This document shows, piece by piece, positions 48,904 to 56,864 of a DNA stretch of 64,000 nt (position 1 is the stretch's first letter; every line of letters begins with the position of its first letter). The notes under the pieces are model-generated. The model did no database searches and was not told the origin of the DNA. It saw only the letters and a list, made by a program, of their open reading frames with translations. Source of the stretch: Kitasatospora sp. NBC_01246 (GTDB lineage: Bacteria > Actinomycetota > Actinomycetes > Streptomycetales > Streptomycetaceae); contig NZ_CP108486.1 of NCBI RefSeq assembly GCF_036226505.1, forward strand, positions 1 to 64,000, in the 5' to 3' direction. The position numbers and the translations under genes are program-made.

Positions 48904-49233
48904 GTGAAGCCAGCAGCACGCCGTCCGCGCCGGCCCCGGCCCCCTGCCCCGCCGCCGTGCGAGGGCGCGGTGAGCCGCCGCGAGGCGTGGCTGAACCGGC
49001 CCGCGAACCAGTGGCTGGTGCCCGGGGCCTTCGCCGTCGCGCCGGTCCAGGTCGGACGGCACACCGTGGTCGAGGCCCTCGGCGTGGTCCAGCAGGTCGG
49101 CACCCACCCCTGGCGGGACGAGGAGATACCGGACCAGGTGTACCTCCGGCCGCCCGGTGGCGGCATCGAGTGGCAGGCACCGGTGCGGTCGGTGAAGCCC
49201 GCACCCCCACCCACCGGCGCCAGCGCCCGCTGA
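48904..49233 (+). CDS. Hypothetical protein with basic Pro/Arg-rich N-terminus
   Basis: 109 residues from GTG 48904 with GGGAGGT upstream. After a Pro/Arg-rich start, the segment WLNRPANQWLVPGAFAVAPV, VVEALGVVQQVGTHPW and DQVYLRPPGGGIEW looks like a compact beta domain. No known family. Divergent from the XRE/TPR regulator. Confidence 0.5.
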   Translation: MKPAARRPRRPRPPAPPPCEGAVSRREAWLNRPANQWLVPGAFAVAPVQVGRHTVVEALGVVQQVGTHPWRDEEIPDQVYLRPPGGGIEWQAPVRSVKPAPPPTGASAR

Positions 49234-49330
49234 CCCCGTATCGGCCCCGTCGGTACGGTCGTTGACCCCCATGGGCACCCGAGTCCGCGCCCCGGCTCCA
49301 GCGCCCGAGCAGATCCCCCCGGAGAGAGCG

Positions 49331-49771
49331 ATGACCAGCACCAGCACCACCCCGGACACCAGCACCGCCACCACCGCGGCCATCGCGGCCGCGTGCCGCC
49401 AGCTCGGCCTGGACCTGCCCGAGCCGGTGAACCTGGCTGGGGTGCGCGACCGGATGAAGGCCGGCCACCCCGCCCTGCACGAGCGGCCCCGGCGGCTGCT
49501 CGGCCACGCCACCCTGATGCTGGACACCGTGCTGTGGGTCGGCGGCTCCGCCTCGGAGACCGGCCGCGAGGGCCTGGCCGACGTCCTGCTGCTGCTGCAG
49601 CGCGCCCAGGCCCTCGGCCCCGACGGCCCCGGCTACGTCGTGCGCCCCGACGGGACCACGCTCTGCGCGCTCTGCGGCAACACGGCAGGCCGTGAGATCG
49701 GCGCGGCCGAGCGCGAGGGCTGGTTGGACGGCCACCGCGACATCTGTACGGCCCCCACCTATCGCGCCTGA
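49331..49771 (+). CDS. Hypothetical helical protein with a Cys motif
   Basis: 146 residues from ATG 49331 with GGAGAGAG upstream. A Thr/Ser-rich start, helices ATTAAIAAACRQLGLDLPEP and LADVLLLLQRAQALG, then TTLCALCGNTAG with a final H-DIC. The CxxC...HxxxC arrangement could hold zinc. It precedes the ~600-bp direct repeat. Confidence 0.55.
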   Translation: MTSTSTTPDTSTATTAAIAAACRQLGLDLPEPVNLAGVRDRMKAGHPALHERPRRLLGHATLMLDTVLWVGGSASETGREGLADVLLLLQRAQALGPDGPGYVVRPDGTTLCALCGNTAGREIGAAEREGWLDGHRDICTAPTYRA

Positions 49772-50330
49772 ACCCTGCCGGCCCGCGCCAGCGCACCGAC
49801 GGACCCCGCGTCCGTCGGCGCGCTGGCGTTTCGCCGTACCCGGCCGCGGAACCGGCCGTGCGGGTGGTCGGCCTGCCGGGCGGGGGTCCGCCGGCGGTCG
49901 GGTGCGGGTGGTCGCCTTCCGGCATCGACCTTCGGCCGATCCGGCAGTGGGCGCGCACCGGGCGTGTGCCCGCGCCGTGCGGCTCCGGCGGCCGGGTGCG
50001 GGCAGGCTCCCGCGCTGTGCGGGACTTGGGAGGCTTCGCCCGCGCGCTCAGCCTCGCGGGGGGCTCCTCCGGACCCCCGCCCCCCGCGACTCCAATTCGC
50101 GGGCGGGGCGCCGTTCGTGGCTGGCACGGGCGGGTGGCCGGGGCCCGGCGGGAACGGTGGCCGGCCGCGCGGGGGTGGCCGCACGGTGGCGGACGTCGCA
50201 AGAGGGCCGGAGGCGGTACAGGCCGATCGGGCGGATGCTGGACGGCCGGGTGGCAGGGCTCAAAAACGGCTCACTGGGAGGGGGGCGCGGATTGGGCCGG
50301 GAGGGGGAAAGTGCAGGTCAGGGGCGGTTT

Positions 50331-50372
50331 TGGGTTGGACAGCAGGCCCCAAGTCATGGTTTAATTGAGTCA
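50331..50372 (+). promoter_or_regulatory. Promoter-like segment, leader copy 1
   Basis: TTGGAC, 19 bp and TTTAAT could be -35 and -10. CATGGTTTAATTGAGTCATC is identical in the three copies (also at 52349 and 57989) and lies directly upstream of an AGGGCAAC hairpin. Confidence 0.5.
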
Positions 50373-50376
50373 TCAA

Positions 50377-50398
50377 GGCGGGGAGGGCAACCCCCGCC
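50377..50398 (+). promoter_or_regulatory. AGGGCAAC-loop leader hairpin 1
   Basis: Stem GGCGGGG/CCCCGCC, loop AGGGCAAC. A second hairpin (CCCCGGCCG/CGGCCGGGG, 50405-50425) lies between it and the TTG start at 50455. Confidence 0.7.
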
Positions 50399-50454
50399 GA
50401 GAGGCCCCGGCCGAACCGGCCGGGGGAAGCCACCGACACACCGAGGACAACGCC

Positions 50455-52077
50455 TTGACCACCGCTGTGAAGACCGCGCCCGAGTCCGACGCTGCCACCG
50501 AGGAGAAGCCTGCCGCCCCGGCCCCGTGGCCGCTCGCGTCCATCGCCGACCTGCTCGCCCACCCGGGCAACGTCCGCGCCACCGAGGCGGACGCGGAGCT
50601 CACCGCCTCGATCGCCGAGCACGGCATCGAGGACCCGTTGCACGTCGTCCGGCTCAGCGACGGCACGCCCCAGGTGATCGACGGTTTCCGGCGCATCGCC
50701 GCCGCCCAGGCGGCCGGACTGGAGTCCGTCCCCTACTCCCCGATCCCTCAGATCCGGGTCAGTGAGCTGACGCCCCACAAGGGCAACTTGCGCAAGGGCC
50801 TGCGGCTGACCAAGGAATTCGTGGCCAGCATCCGCGCGGACGGCGTGACGATCCCGGTTCTGATCACCACCGGCGACGGCGGCGCGCTGCTGCTGGTAGA
50901 CGGGCACCGTCGTCTCGCCGGGGCGATCGAGGCCGGGCGCACCCACATGCCGTACGAGCGGCGCGAGCGCAACGCCGCTCAGCAGCGGCTCGACATGCTC
51001 ACCACGGCGGTGCACCGCGCGCCGCTCACCGAGGCCGAGGTGACCGCCGGACTGTTCGACGCCGCCGAGCTTGGCGCGAGCACCGCCCAGATCGCCACCG
51101 CGTCCGGCCGCACGCAGAAGCTGGTCAAGGCCACGGTGAAGGCCGCCGGGGCCGCCCCGGTCAAGGCCCTGCGCGAGGCGGTGCCCGCCGTCGCCCTGAC
51201 GCTGGACCAGATGAGCGACCTGTCCGAGCTGGACGACGAGACGGCCGCCATGAAGGAGATCGCCGAGGCCGCCACCAAGGGCGAGAACCTCACCTACGTG
51301 ATCCGGCGGGTCAAGGGTCGCCAGGAGGCCGACAAGTCGGCCGCCGCCCGGCTGGTCGAGCTGCAGGCCGCCGGGGCCCGCATCCGCGAGGCGGACGAGC
51401 TGAGCGAGCGGGCCCAGCGGATCTACTACCTGCGCGACCAGGCCGGTAAGAGCTACAGCGAGGACCGGCACGCCGCCGAGTGCCGGGGCGCGGTGTTCGT
51501 GCGCGGGACCAGCGACTACACCCAGTGGTGCGCGAACCCGGGTCTGTACGAGCACAAGGTGGTGCACCCCAACGAGGCCGGGCCGCGCAAGACGGCCGCC
51601 GAGACCCGGGCCATCAAGGCCGGAAACATTGACTGGCAGGCGGCCACCGACACCCGCCGGGCGTGGGTCAAGGCCCTGCTGGCCAAGGGCCGCAAGTACA
51701 CCGCCGCCGAGACCGCCGCACTGCAGAAGGCCGTCACCCTGGCCATGCTGTCCGGGTTCGGCAGCATCTCCGGCCGGTTCGGCGACCACCGCACCTTGCC
51801 GACCCTGGCGGAGCTGCTCGGCACGGGCGGCGCGCGAGAGGCGGACTTCGTCAAGCTCATGGACCGGGCCACCGCCGCCCGGCTGGTCGCCCTGGCATTC
51901 GCCAAGATCGCCGCGTGCGGGGAGATGGACGCCACCCGCGAGGCGTGGCGCGAGGACGGCGGTGGCCGCCGCACCAAGACCCGCGAGTACCTCGGGCTGC
52001 TGGTGATGCTCGGCTACACGCCCACCGTGATCGAGCAGGCCGTCATGGCCGACAAGCCGTACACGCCGAAGCCCTGA
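50455..52077 (+). CDS. Protein with two tandem ParB-like domains
   Basis: 540 residues from TTG 50455, supported by GAGGA 8 bp upstream. The first ParB-like unit runs from HPGNVRATEADAELTASIAE to VIDGFRRIAAA (near 75). The second runs from HKGNLRKGLRLTKEFVASIR to LVDGHRRLAGAIEAG (near 147). The DGxRR loops fit the ParB/Srx nucleotide-binding motif. An HTH (STAQIATASGRTQKLVKATV) and a long helical region follow. Canonical ParB has one such domain. It heads the leader-hairpin array and may act as its DNA-binding or regulatory protein. Confidence 0.7.
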   Translation: MTTAVKTAPESDAATEEKPAAPAPWPLASIADLLAHPGNVRATEADAELTASIAEHGIEDPLHVVRLSDGTPQVIDGFRRIAAAQAAGLESVPYSPIPQIRVSELTPHKGNLRKGLRLTKEFVASIRADGVTIPVLITTGDGGALLLVDGHRRLAGAIEAGRTHMPYERRERNAAQQRLDMLTTAVHRAPLTEAEVTAGLFDAAELGASTAQIATASGRTQKLVKATVKAAGAAPVKALREAVPAVALTLDQMSDLSELDDETAAMKEIAEAATKGENLTYVIRRVKGRQEADKSAAARLVELQAAGARIREADELSERAQRIYYLRDQAGKSYSEDRHAAECRGAVFVRGTSDYTQWCANPGLYEHKVVHPNEAGPRKTAAETRAIKAGNIDWQAATDTRRAWVKALLAKGRKYTAAETAALQKAVTLAMLSGFGSISGRFGDHRTLPTLAELLGTGGAREADFVKLMDRATAARLVALAFAKIAACGEMDATREAWREDGGGRRTKTREYLGLLVMLGYTPTVIEQAVMADKPYTPKP

Positions 52078-52147
52078 CCCCCCCGCCGGGGCGGGCGGTC
52101 CGCCCGCCCCGGCCCATCCCGCCGACCACCAGAGGAGAGAGGCCGAC

Positions 52148-52297
52148 ATGAGCGCCTGCTACACCTGCGACAGCGGCCGGTATCGCTGCCCCCGCGATGA
52201 GGGCAAGGCCGGGTGCACCTTCCAGACTGAGGCCGAGAACCAGGCCGCACGCGAGGCGATGGAGCCGGAAGACGGCCCGTACGACGGCGATTGGTGA
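52148..52297 (+). CDS. 49-residue Cys-rich protein
   Basis: ATG 52148 with AGAGGAGAGAG upstream, stop TGA 52295-52297. MSACYTCDSGRYRCP and GKAGCTF give four Cys in zinc-knuckle spacing, followed by an acidic tail. It lies between the tandem-ParB gene and the second promoter-like leader and is probably translated from the former's transcript. Function unknown. Confidence 0.6.
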   Translation: MSACYTCDSGRYRCPRDEGKAGCTFQTEAENQAAREAMEPEDGPYDGDW

Positions 52298-52344
52298 CCA
52301 GGATTCACCCGGTCGGCAGGGGGTCTGAGCTGTACCTTTGCCCA

Positions 52345-52369
52345 GAACCATGGTTTAATTGAGTCATCA
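52345..52369 (+). promoter_or_regulatory. Promoter-like segment, leader copy 2
   Basis: Carries CATGGTTTAATTGAGTCATC as in copy 1; the upstream -35 region is different (TGTACC 17 bp before TTTAAT). Confidence 0.45.
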
Positions 52370-52370
52370 A

Positions 52371-52394
52371 GGCGGGGGAGGGCAACCCCCCGCC
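52371..52394 (+). promoter_or_regulatory. AGGGCAAC-loop leader hairpin 2
   Basis: Stem GGCGGGGG/CCCCCGCC, one pair longer than hairpin 1, with the same loop. A CCCCGG/CCGGGG hairpin follows. Confidence 0.7.
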
Positions 52395-52449
52395 GAGACC
52401 CCCGGGGCCGACCGGCTCCGGGGAGCAACTCCACCAACAGGAGCCCGAG

Positions 52450-52740
52450 TTGAACGCCAAGACCTACCGCACGGACGCCCCGATCGCCGCCGGTCTCGAC
52501 CTGGCCGAGCTGCTCTGGAACGGCGAGATCCGCGTCATGGCCGCCGGTCCGGACGGCGCGTGGACCGCCACCCCGGCCCACGGCAGCGTGGCCCGCGCCT
52601 TCCCGACCCCCGAGCACGTGCGCGCGTTCGCGGACTACACCCGCCACACCGCCGCGCAGGCCGCCGCCGAGCCCGAGGGCGAGTTCCTGCGGCGGATGAG
52701 CGCCAAGGCCGCCGAGATCACCGCCGTCACCCAGCGCTGA
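52450..52740 (+). CDS. Small hypothetical protein
   Basis: 96 residues from TTG 52450 with ACAGGAG upstream. Begins LNAKTYRTDAPIAAGLDLAE, then EIRVMAAGPDGAWTATP (beta) and a helical C-terminus (HVRAFADYTRHTAAQAAAEP). No motif recognised. Preceded by a promoter-like segment and leader, so likely a transcription unit start. Confidence 0.58.
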   Translation: MNAKTYRTDAPIAAGLDLAELLWNGEIRVMAAGPDGAWTATPAHGSVARAFPTPEHVRAFADYTRHTAAQAAAEPEGEFLRRMSAKAAEITAVTQR

Positions 52741-52760
52741 CGGACCGTCTCCCCGCCACG

Positions 52761-52798
52761 GCCCGGCGGGAGCGGAGGGCAACCCGCCCCCGCCGGGC
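52761..52798 (+). promoter_or_regulatory. AGGGCAAC-loop leader hairpin 3
   Basis: GCCCGGCGGG-AG-CGG pairs with CCG-CC-CCCGCCGGGC; loop AGGGCAAC. It sits 21 bp after the preceding stop and 32 bp before GTG 52830. Confidence 0.75.
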
Positions 52799-52829
52799 CC
52801 ACCCACCAACACCGAGAAGGACCAGCACC

Positions 52830-53198
52830 GTGCAGAAGACCACCGCACCCGCCAGCACCGACACCGGGTGCTGCCAACTCGCCCCCGCCGCCGCCACCGC
52901 CGTCCAGCTTTCCGAGCTGATCCAGGCCCGCGCGATCGCCCGCCACCTGCCCGGTCTCGGGATCGAGTCCAACCGGATCGCCGCCGCGTGGGACGCCGAG
53001 GAGGCCGCCGCCGTGGTCCGCGTCGACAGCGCCCGGGGTCTGTGGGCGCTGGTGATCCCGCCGGTCGGCACCGCCTTCCCGGTCCGGTGGCGCGGCAAGC
53101 GGGTCGGCGCGCTGGACGTGCGCCGGGTGCCCGCCCTGACCGACAGCGCCGCCGCCGTCCACCTGGTCGCCTACCTGCGCGACCGCGCCGCGCTCTAG
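52830..53198 (+). CDS. Hypothetical protein
   Basis: 122 residues from GTG 52830 with GAGAAGGACC upstream. The middle, LIQARAIARHLPGLGIESNR and IAAAWDAEEAAAVVRVD, is followed by a beta-rich half (GLWALVIPPVGTAFPVRWRG). No known family; it ends in a helix (AVHLVAYLRDRAAL). Close spacing suggests coupling with the next gene. Confidence 0.55.
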   Translation: MQKTTAPASTDTGCCQLAPAAATAVQLSELIQARAIARHLPGLGIESNRIAAAWDAEEAAAVVRVDSARGLWALVIPPVGTAFPVRWRGKRVGALDVRRVPALTDSAAAVHLVAYLRDRAAL

Positions 53199-53213
53199 TC
53201 GAGGAGAACCACC

Positions 53214-53423
53214 GTGACGAAGGCCCTGTTCGCCCCGTCGACCCCGGTCGAGATCGCCGCCGCCGGGTACGAGGCCCGGTCCGCCCAGCGCGGGCACGAC
53301 CGGCTGCACCACAAGTACGGCCGCCGCGCGGAGCCCACCGCGTTCGCCAAGGCGTACCGCGACGCCGCCGAGTCCGCGTTCGAGGACGTGATCGCCCGCA
53401 TCGCGCCCCGACCGGCCGACTGA
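53214..53423 (+). CDS. Small helical protein
   Basis: 69 residues from GTG 53214 with CGAGGAGAA upstream. Charged helix with RHDRLHHKYG-like basic/His-rich centre (QRGHDRLHHKYGRRAEPTA). It lacks its own AGGGCAAC hairpin, so it probably shares the transcript of the 52830 gene. Function unknown. Confidence 0.52.
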   Translation: MTKALFAPSTPVEIAAAGYEARSAQRGHDRLHHKYGRRAEPTAFAKAYRDAAESAFEDVIARIAPRPAD

Positions 53424-53440
53424 CCGACCACCGATCCCAG

Positions 53441-53476
53441 CCCGGCGAGGGCGGAGGGCAACCCGCCCCCGCCGGG
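53441..53476 (+). promoter_or_regulatory. AGGGCAAC-loop leader hairpin 4
   Basis: CCCGGCG-A-GGGCGG pairs with CCGCCC-C-CGCCGGG around AGGGCAAC; one A/C mismatch in the stem. It is 31 bp before ATG 53508. Confidence 0.75.
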
Positions 53477-53507
53477 CCCACCCCACCAACACCCCGAAGG
53501 ACAGGCC

Positions 53508-54209
53508 ATGTTCGACATCGAGACCCCCGGCTCCCGCACCACCCCCGACCAGCTGGACGTGATCGAGGCTCTGCGCGTCTGCTCCGCCCTGTTCGCGGTG
53601 CGCGGCTTCTACCAGCCGCTTTCCCGTCAGTGGGAGCCGCAGCCGCCCACCGCGATGGAGGCGGAGCAGTACCTGCACGGGTACGACTACCCCGAGCTGC
53701 GGCGCGAGGTGGACGCGGTCACCGGCGCGGCCGACGCCGCCGCCGAGGCGCTCCAGTGGTGCCTTGACGGCCAGTTCAGCGGCAACGAGTTCCGCCAGCG
53801 TCTGGCCGCGATCGCCCGCCACCCGGTGACCGTCTGGCGCAACCTTCCGCTGCTCGCGTCCGTGCCCGCCGCCATGAAGCGGGAGCGCGCCGCCGAGGAG
53901 ACGGCGAAGGCGGCCGAGGTGTCCCGGCACCTCGGGGTGGTCGACTACCGGCTGACCGGGCTCACCCTGTCGGTCGTGCGCGTGCTCGACCTCGGCCAGC
54001 GGACCTACGGCTACCACTCCCAGCCCCGGCACCGGCTGATCTTCCGCGACGCCGAGCTGAACGTCCTGACGTGGCTGTGCACCAGCACCCGCCGCCCGGC
54101 CACCGGCCGCACCGTCACCCTGTCCGGCACGGTCAAGGCCCACGGCCACTACCGGGGCACCGCGCAGACCGAACTCACCCGGTGCCGGTGGGACTACGCC
54201 ACCAGCTGA
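53508..54209 (+). CDS. Hypothetical protein
   Basis: 233 residues from ATG 53508 with CGAAGGACAG upstream. A helical N-terminal domain (DQLDVIEALRVCSALFAVRG, YPELRREVDAVTGAADAAAE) is followed by a beta-rich C-terminal domain (LSVVRVLDLGQRTYGYHSQP, NVLTWLCTSTRRPATGRTVT). The end, VKAHGHYRGTAQTELTRCRW, resembles an OB-like or single-strand-binding strand pattern, but not convincingly. Function unknown. Confidence 0.58.
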   Translation: MFDIETPGSRTTPDQLDVIEALRVCSALFAVRGFYQPLSRQWEPQPPTAMEAEQYLHGYDYPELRREVDAVTGAADAAAEALQWCLDGQFSGNEFRQRLAAIARHPVTVWRNLPLLASVPAAMKRERAAEETAKAAEVSRHLGVVDYRLTGLTLSVVRVLDLGQRTYGYHSQPRHRLIFRDAELNVLTWLCTSTRRPATGRTVTLSGTVKAHGHYRGTAQTELTRCRWDYATS

Positions 54210-54216
54210 CCGGCCG

Positions 54217-54300
54217 CCGGTCCCGGGGTACCGCCCCGGGACCGGCCCGGCCCCCGGGCGGGTGTCCGGGTCGCGGCGGCATCGAGCCGCCGCACCCCGG
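54217..54300. repeat. Terminator-like hairpin plus ATCGA-loop hairpin, copy 1
   Basis: Perfect 12-bp stem CCGGTCCCGGGG around TACCG (54217-54245), then GCGGCGGC-ATCGA-GCCGCCGC (54273-54293) with outer CCGGGT/ACCCCGG pairing. Found after the 54209 stop. Confidence 0.65.
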
Positions 54301-54390
54301 GCTGCCGCGCCCGGCCGCCCGCCGGCCTTTCCCGCCCGGCCCCCCGGGCCGGACACCACTACCCCCACCACCACGATGAAGGGCACCACC

Positions 54391-55059
54391 ATGACCACCC
54401 TTGGCGAAGCGTTCGACACCGCGTACGCCCTCGCGGACCGGCTGGCCGATCTGGGCTTCGCCGCCCACGTCGCGGGCGACCCCCTCCACCTCGGAGCCGC
54501 CGAGCTCAACATCACGGCGCACGGCCGACCCGCCAGCCTCTTTCTCGTGCTCGCCGAGGGAGACCTGTCGTGGGAGGCGGTCAGCGACGCCCCGGACGAC
54601 ACCAACGGCGACGTCATCGAAGAGGGCACCCGCTACGGCGTCGACCTCCACCAGGCCGCCGAGCACGCACAGCGGTGGCTCGCCGCAGTCGGCCACCGGC
54701 CCGAGTACCCCGCGACGGAGTTCGGCGGCGACGACCTGGCCCGGGTCACGGCGGACCGGATGACCGGCACCGTCAGGGAGTCGACCTACGGCCAGTGGCA
54801 GATCACCCTCCCCGACGGCCCGCACGTCCTGGTCACCGACTGCGAGGGCGGCCTGTTCGCCGTCCGCGCCGTCCCCTGCGACCGGCCCGACCTGGCCGGT
54901 GAGTGCGAGGACCCCGACCACGAGTGGCCGACCGCCGCCGCCGACCCGGGCAGCACCGTCGACCTGTCGGAGGGCGGCCACACCCTCGGCGAGGCCGCCG
55001 CCCGCATCGAGCACGCGGCGGCCGGCCAGCTGCACACCCTGCGCGCCACCGGCCGCTGA
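54391..55059 (+). CDS. Hypothetical protein
   Basis: 222 residues from ATG 54391, with GAAGGG upstream; ATG 54376 is an alternative. The N-terminal part (GEAFDTAYALADRLADLGFA, LNITAHGRPASLFLVLAEGD) is mixed alpha/beta. A second part (GQWQITLPDGPHVLVTDCEG, GLFAVRAVPCDRPD) looks beta-rich. No AGGGCAAC leader lies directly upstream, unlike most neighbours. No family recognised. Confidence 0.56.
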   Translation: MTTLGEAFDTAYALADRLADLGFAAHVAGDPLHLGAAELNITAHGRPASLFLVLAEGDLSWEAVSDAPDDTNGDVIEEGTRYGVDLHQAAEHAQRWLAAVGHRPEYPATEFGGDDLARVTADRMTGTVRESTYGQWQITLPDGPHVLVTDCEGGLFAVRAVPCDRPDLAGECEDPDHEWPTAAADPGSTVDLSEGGHTLGEAAARIEHAAAGQLHTLRATGR

Positions 55060-55069
55060 CCGACGACTT

Positions 55070-55095
55070 CCGCACGGGAGGGCAACCCCGCGCGG
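55070..55095 (+). promoter_or_regulatory. AGGGCAAC-loop leader hairpin 5
   Basis: CCGCACGGG/CCCGCGCGG with one A-C mismatch, loop AGGGCAAC. A second, perfect 11-bp hairpin follows (GGTGCGGCCCG and complement, 55101-55125). ATG 55152 is 57 bp from the first hairpin. Confidence 0.72.
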
Positions 55096-55151
55096 ACCCC
55101 GGTGCGGCCCGACCCGGGCCGCACCACCACCAACACCCCGAAGGAACAACC

Positions 55152-55871
55152 ATGTTCGAGAACAAGCGGGCCGCCGAGGCCCTCGCCGCCGCCCTCACCC
55201 GGGCCCGCATCCCCGCCGAGGCCGTGGACCTGGCCGGTGGCTGCCACTCCGCGCGGATCGAGCTGACCGTCTCCGGCAGCTACGGCGCGCTCTACCTGGA
55301 GCCCGACGAGGACGCCCTGCACTGGCAGCTGGACAACGCCGACACGGAGGTGGTCAGCTGCGGCACCTGGCCCGCCGTCATCCCCGCCCGCCGCAACCAC
55401 CGTACGGTCAGGTTGGTCCGCCGCTGGCTCAAGGCGAACCGCGCCACCCTCGGCCGCCCCGCGCCCGCCCCGATCGAGTACCTGATCGGCGACGAGGTGA
55501 ACGGCTGGATGTGGGTGTTCTGCCTCGTGGCCACCCGGTACGCCGAGGCGCTGGTCAACGGCCGGATCACCCCGGACGAGGACGCCAAGGCCCTCGCCGC
55601 GCTCTACCCCGAGCTCACCGAGGAGTACGGGCTGGACGACGGCGACGGATGGGAGGCCGGGATCGGCATCATCCACGCCCTCGCCCACGGCTGGATCGTC
55701 AATCTCGACCAGGGCCAGGACCACCCCGACTACGGGCGCGAGTGGTGCTGGACCGTCCAGGGCCTGAACGCACAGCACGGACCCGACGCCGTCGAGCGCC
55801 TGCGGAACGCCTTCCAGGGTGACGTGCTGGCCGCCGCCCGAGCCTTCCTGGCGCAGAAGCACACCATCTGA
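55152..55871 (+). CDS. Hypothetical protein
   Basis: 239 residues from ATG 55152 with CGAAGGAAC upstream. ARIELTVSGSYGALYLEPDE and LHWQLDNADTEVVS suggest a beta domain. The middle has IEYLIGDEVNGWMWVFCLVA. The C-terminal part is helical (DAKALAALYPELTEEYGLDD, LRNAFQGDVLAAARAFLAQ). The N-terminal helix EALAAALTRARIPAEAV resembles starts of other proteins in this array. Function unknown. Confidence 0.56.
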   Translation: MFENKRAAEALAAALTRARIPAEAVDLAGGCHSARIELTVSGSYGALYLEPDEDALHWQLDNADTEVVSCGTWPAVIPARRNHRTVRLVRRWLKANRATLGRPAPAPIEYLIGDEVNGWMWVFCLVATRYAEALVNGRITPDEDAKALAALYPELTEEYGLDDGDGWEAGIGIIHALAHGWIVNLDQGQDHPDYGREWCWTVQGLNAQHGPDAVERLRNAFQGDVLAAARAFLAQKHTI

Positions 55872-55877
55872 CCAGCC

Positions 55878-55913
55878 CCGGGCCGCGCGGGAGGGCAACC
55901 CCGCGCGGCCCGG
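55878..55913 (+). promoter_or_regulatory. AGGGCAAC-loop leader hairpin 6
   Basis: Perfect 14-bp stem CCGGGCCGCGCGGG and complement, loop AGGGCAAC. Starts 6 bp after the previous stop, so it could also act as its terminator. Confidence 0.78.
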
Positions 55914-55953
55914 CCGGACCGGATCACCCACCAACACCGAGAAGGACCACCCC

Positions 55954-56715
55954 GTGATCATGTGGAACCCCGATGACCTGCTCGCCGACGTCGTCCGCGC
56001 CGAGCTGACCCGCCGCCGCCTTGCCTACGAGGTGCACGGCAGCGCCGCCTGCACCTACCTGGTCCTGCCCCTCCCGGGCGGCTGCGGCGAGGTGGCGATG
56101 TCCGACGTGAACAGCGACCTTGACGGCCCGCTCGCCGAGTACAGCGGCCTGCACGCCCACTACTTCCCGACCGGCCACCTGGAGGGACGCGACGACGAGG
56201 TGGTGCTGTTCGAGTCACCGAACCTCGGCGACCGCCGGAGCCCCGACCGGTTCCCCGTCGAGTTCGCCGAGCTGCTCGGCGCCGTTGAAGCCTGCTTCCG
56301 GCTGTTCGCCCCGCGCCGCCAGGCCGCCAAGCGGCTGCGGGAGATCGCCGCGACCGAGACCGTCGGCAGCCGCCCGGCCCCCGACCCGGCCCCCGCCCGC
56401 TACCGCTGGCGCCGGGGCGCCGACGACACCGTGGCCCTGTCGGTGACCGCCACCGCCGTCATGGACGCCGAGGCGATCGCCGCCAAGTTGTACGCCACAT
56501 TCAGCAAGCCGTTCGAGAGTGGCGACCCGCTCCCGCCGCTGCTGACCGTCCAGGACGTCATGCAGGTGCTCGCCAGCGAGGCCGCCGGATGCGCCGACGG
56601 CTGGCACTTCTGGGCCACCGAACCCGGCCAGGACGCATGGGACACCGTCCACCCGTGGGCCGAGGCCCAGGTCCGCAGGCTGTTCCCCGAGCTGACCTGG
56701 CCCCCGGCCGACTGA
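55954..56715 (+). CDS. Hypothetical protein
   Basis: 253 residues from GTG 55954 with GAGAAGGACC upstream. It begins VIMWNPDDLLADVVRAELTR, then a beta-rich section with ACTYLVLPLPGGCGEVAMSD and a helical centre (FAELLGAVEACFRLFAPRRQ). A C-terminal region (RWRRGADDTVALSVTATAVM, PPLLTVQDVMQVLASEAAGC) follows. Shares an N-terminal helix style with the 55152 product. Function unknown. Confidence 0.56.
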   Translation: MIMWNPDDLLADVVRAELTRRRLAYEVHGSAACTYLVLPLPGGCGEVAMSDVNSDLDGPLAEYSGLHAHYFPTGHLEGRDDEVVLFESPNLGDRRSPDRFPVEFAELLGAVEACFRLFAPRRQAAKRLREIAATETVGSRPAPDPAPARYRWRRGADDTVALSVTATAVMDAEAIAAKLYATFSKPFESGDPLPPLLTVQDVMQVLASEAAGCADGWHFWATEPGQDAWDTVHPWAEAQVRRLFPELTWPPAD

Positions 56716-56726
56716 CCGCACCGCCG

Positions 56727-56813
56727 CCGGTCCCGGGCCCAGCGCCCGGGGCCGGCCCCGCCCCCCGGGGCGGGTTCCCGGGTCGCGGCGGCATCGAGCC
56801 GCCGCACCCCGGG
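56727..56813. repeat. Terminator-like hairpin plus ATCGA-loop hairpin, copy 2
   Basis: CCGGTCCCGGGC/GCCCGGGGCCGG (one wobble) around CCAGC, then CCCGGGT..GCGGCGGC-ATCGA-GCCGCCGC..ACCCCGGG (56777-56813). Confidence 0.65.
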
Positions 56814-56864
56814 CTGCCGCGCCGCCCGTCCCGCCCCTGCCAACACCCACCGAGGAGAACCGCG

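Larger units (their letters stand above)
49833..50434. repeat. ~600-bp direct repeat, left copy (non-coding)
   Basis: Very similar to 57467-58067, with long identical blocks (for example around GTGGTCGGCCTGCCGGGCGG and CGACTCCAATTCGCGGGCGG). It carries no convincing gene. Its right end holds the promoter-like segment and the AGGGCAAC leader of the gene at 50455. It explains most of the gap 49772-50454. Confidence 0.75.

Noticed and set aside
49833..50434. Several frames inside the direct repeat that look conserved between copies
   Set aside because: Conservation is at DNA level over all frames, with frame-breaking indels between the copies.
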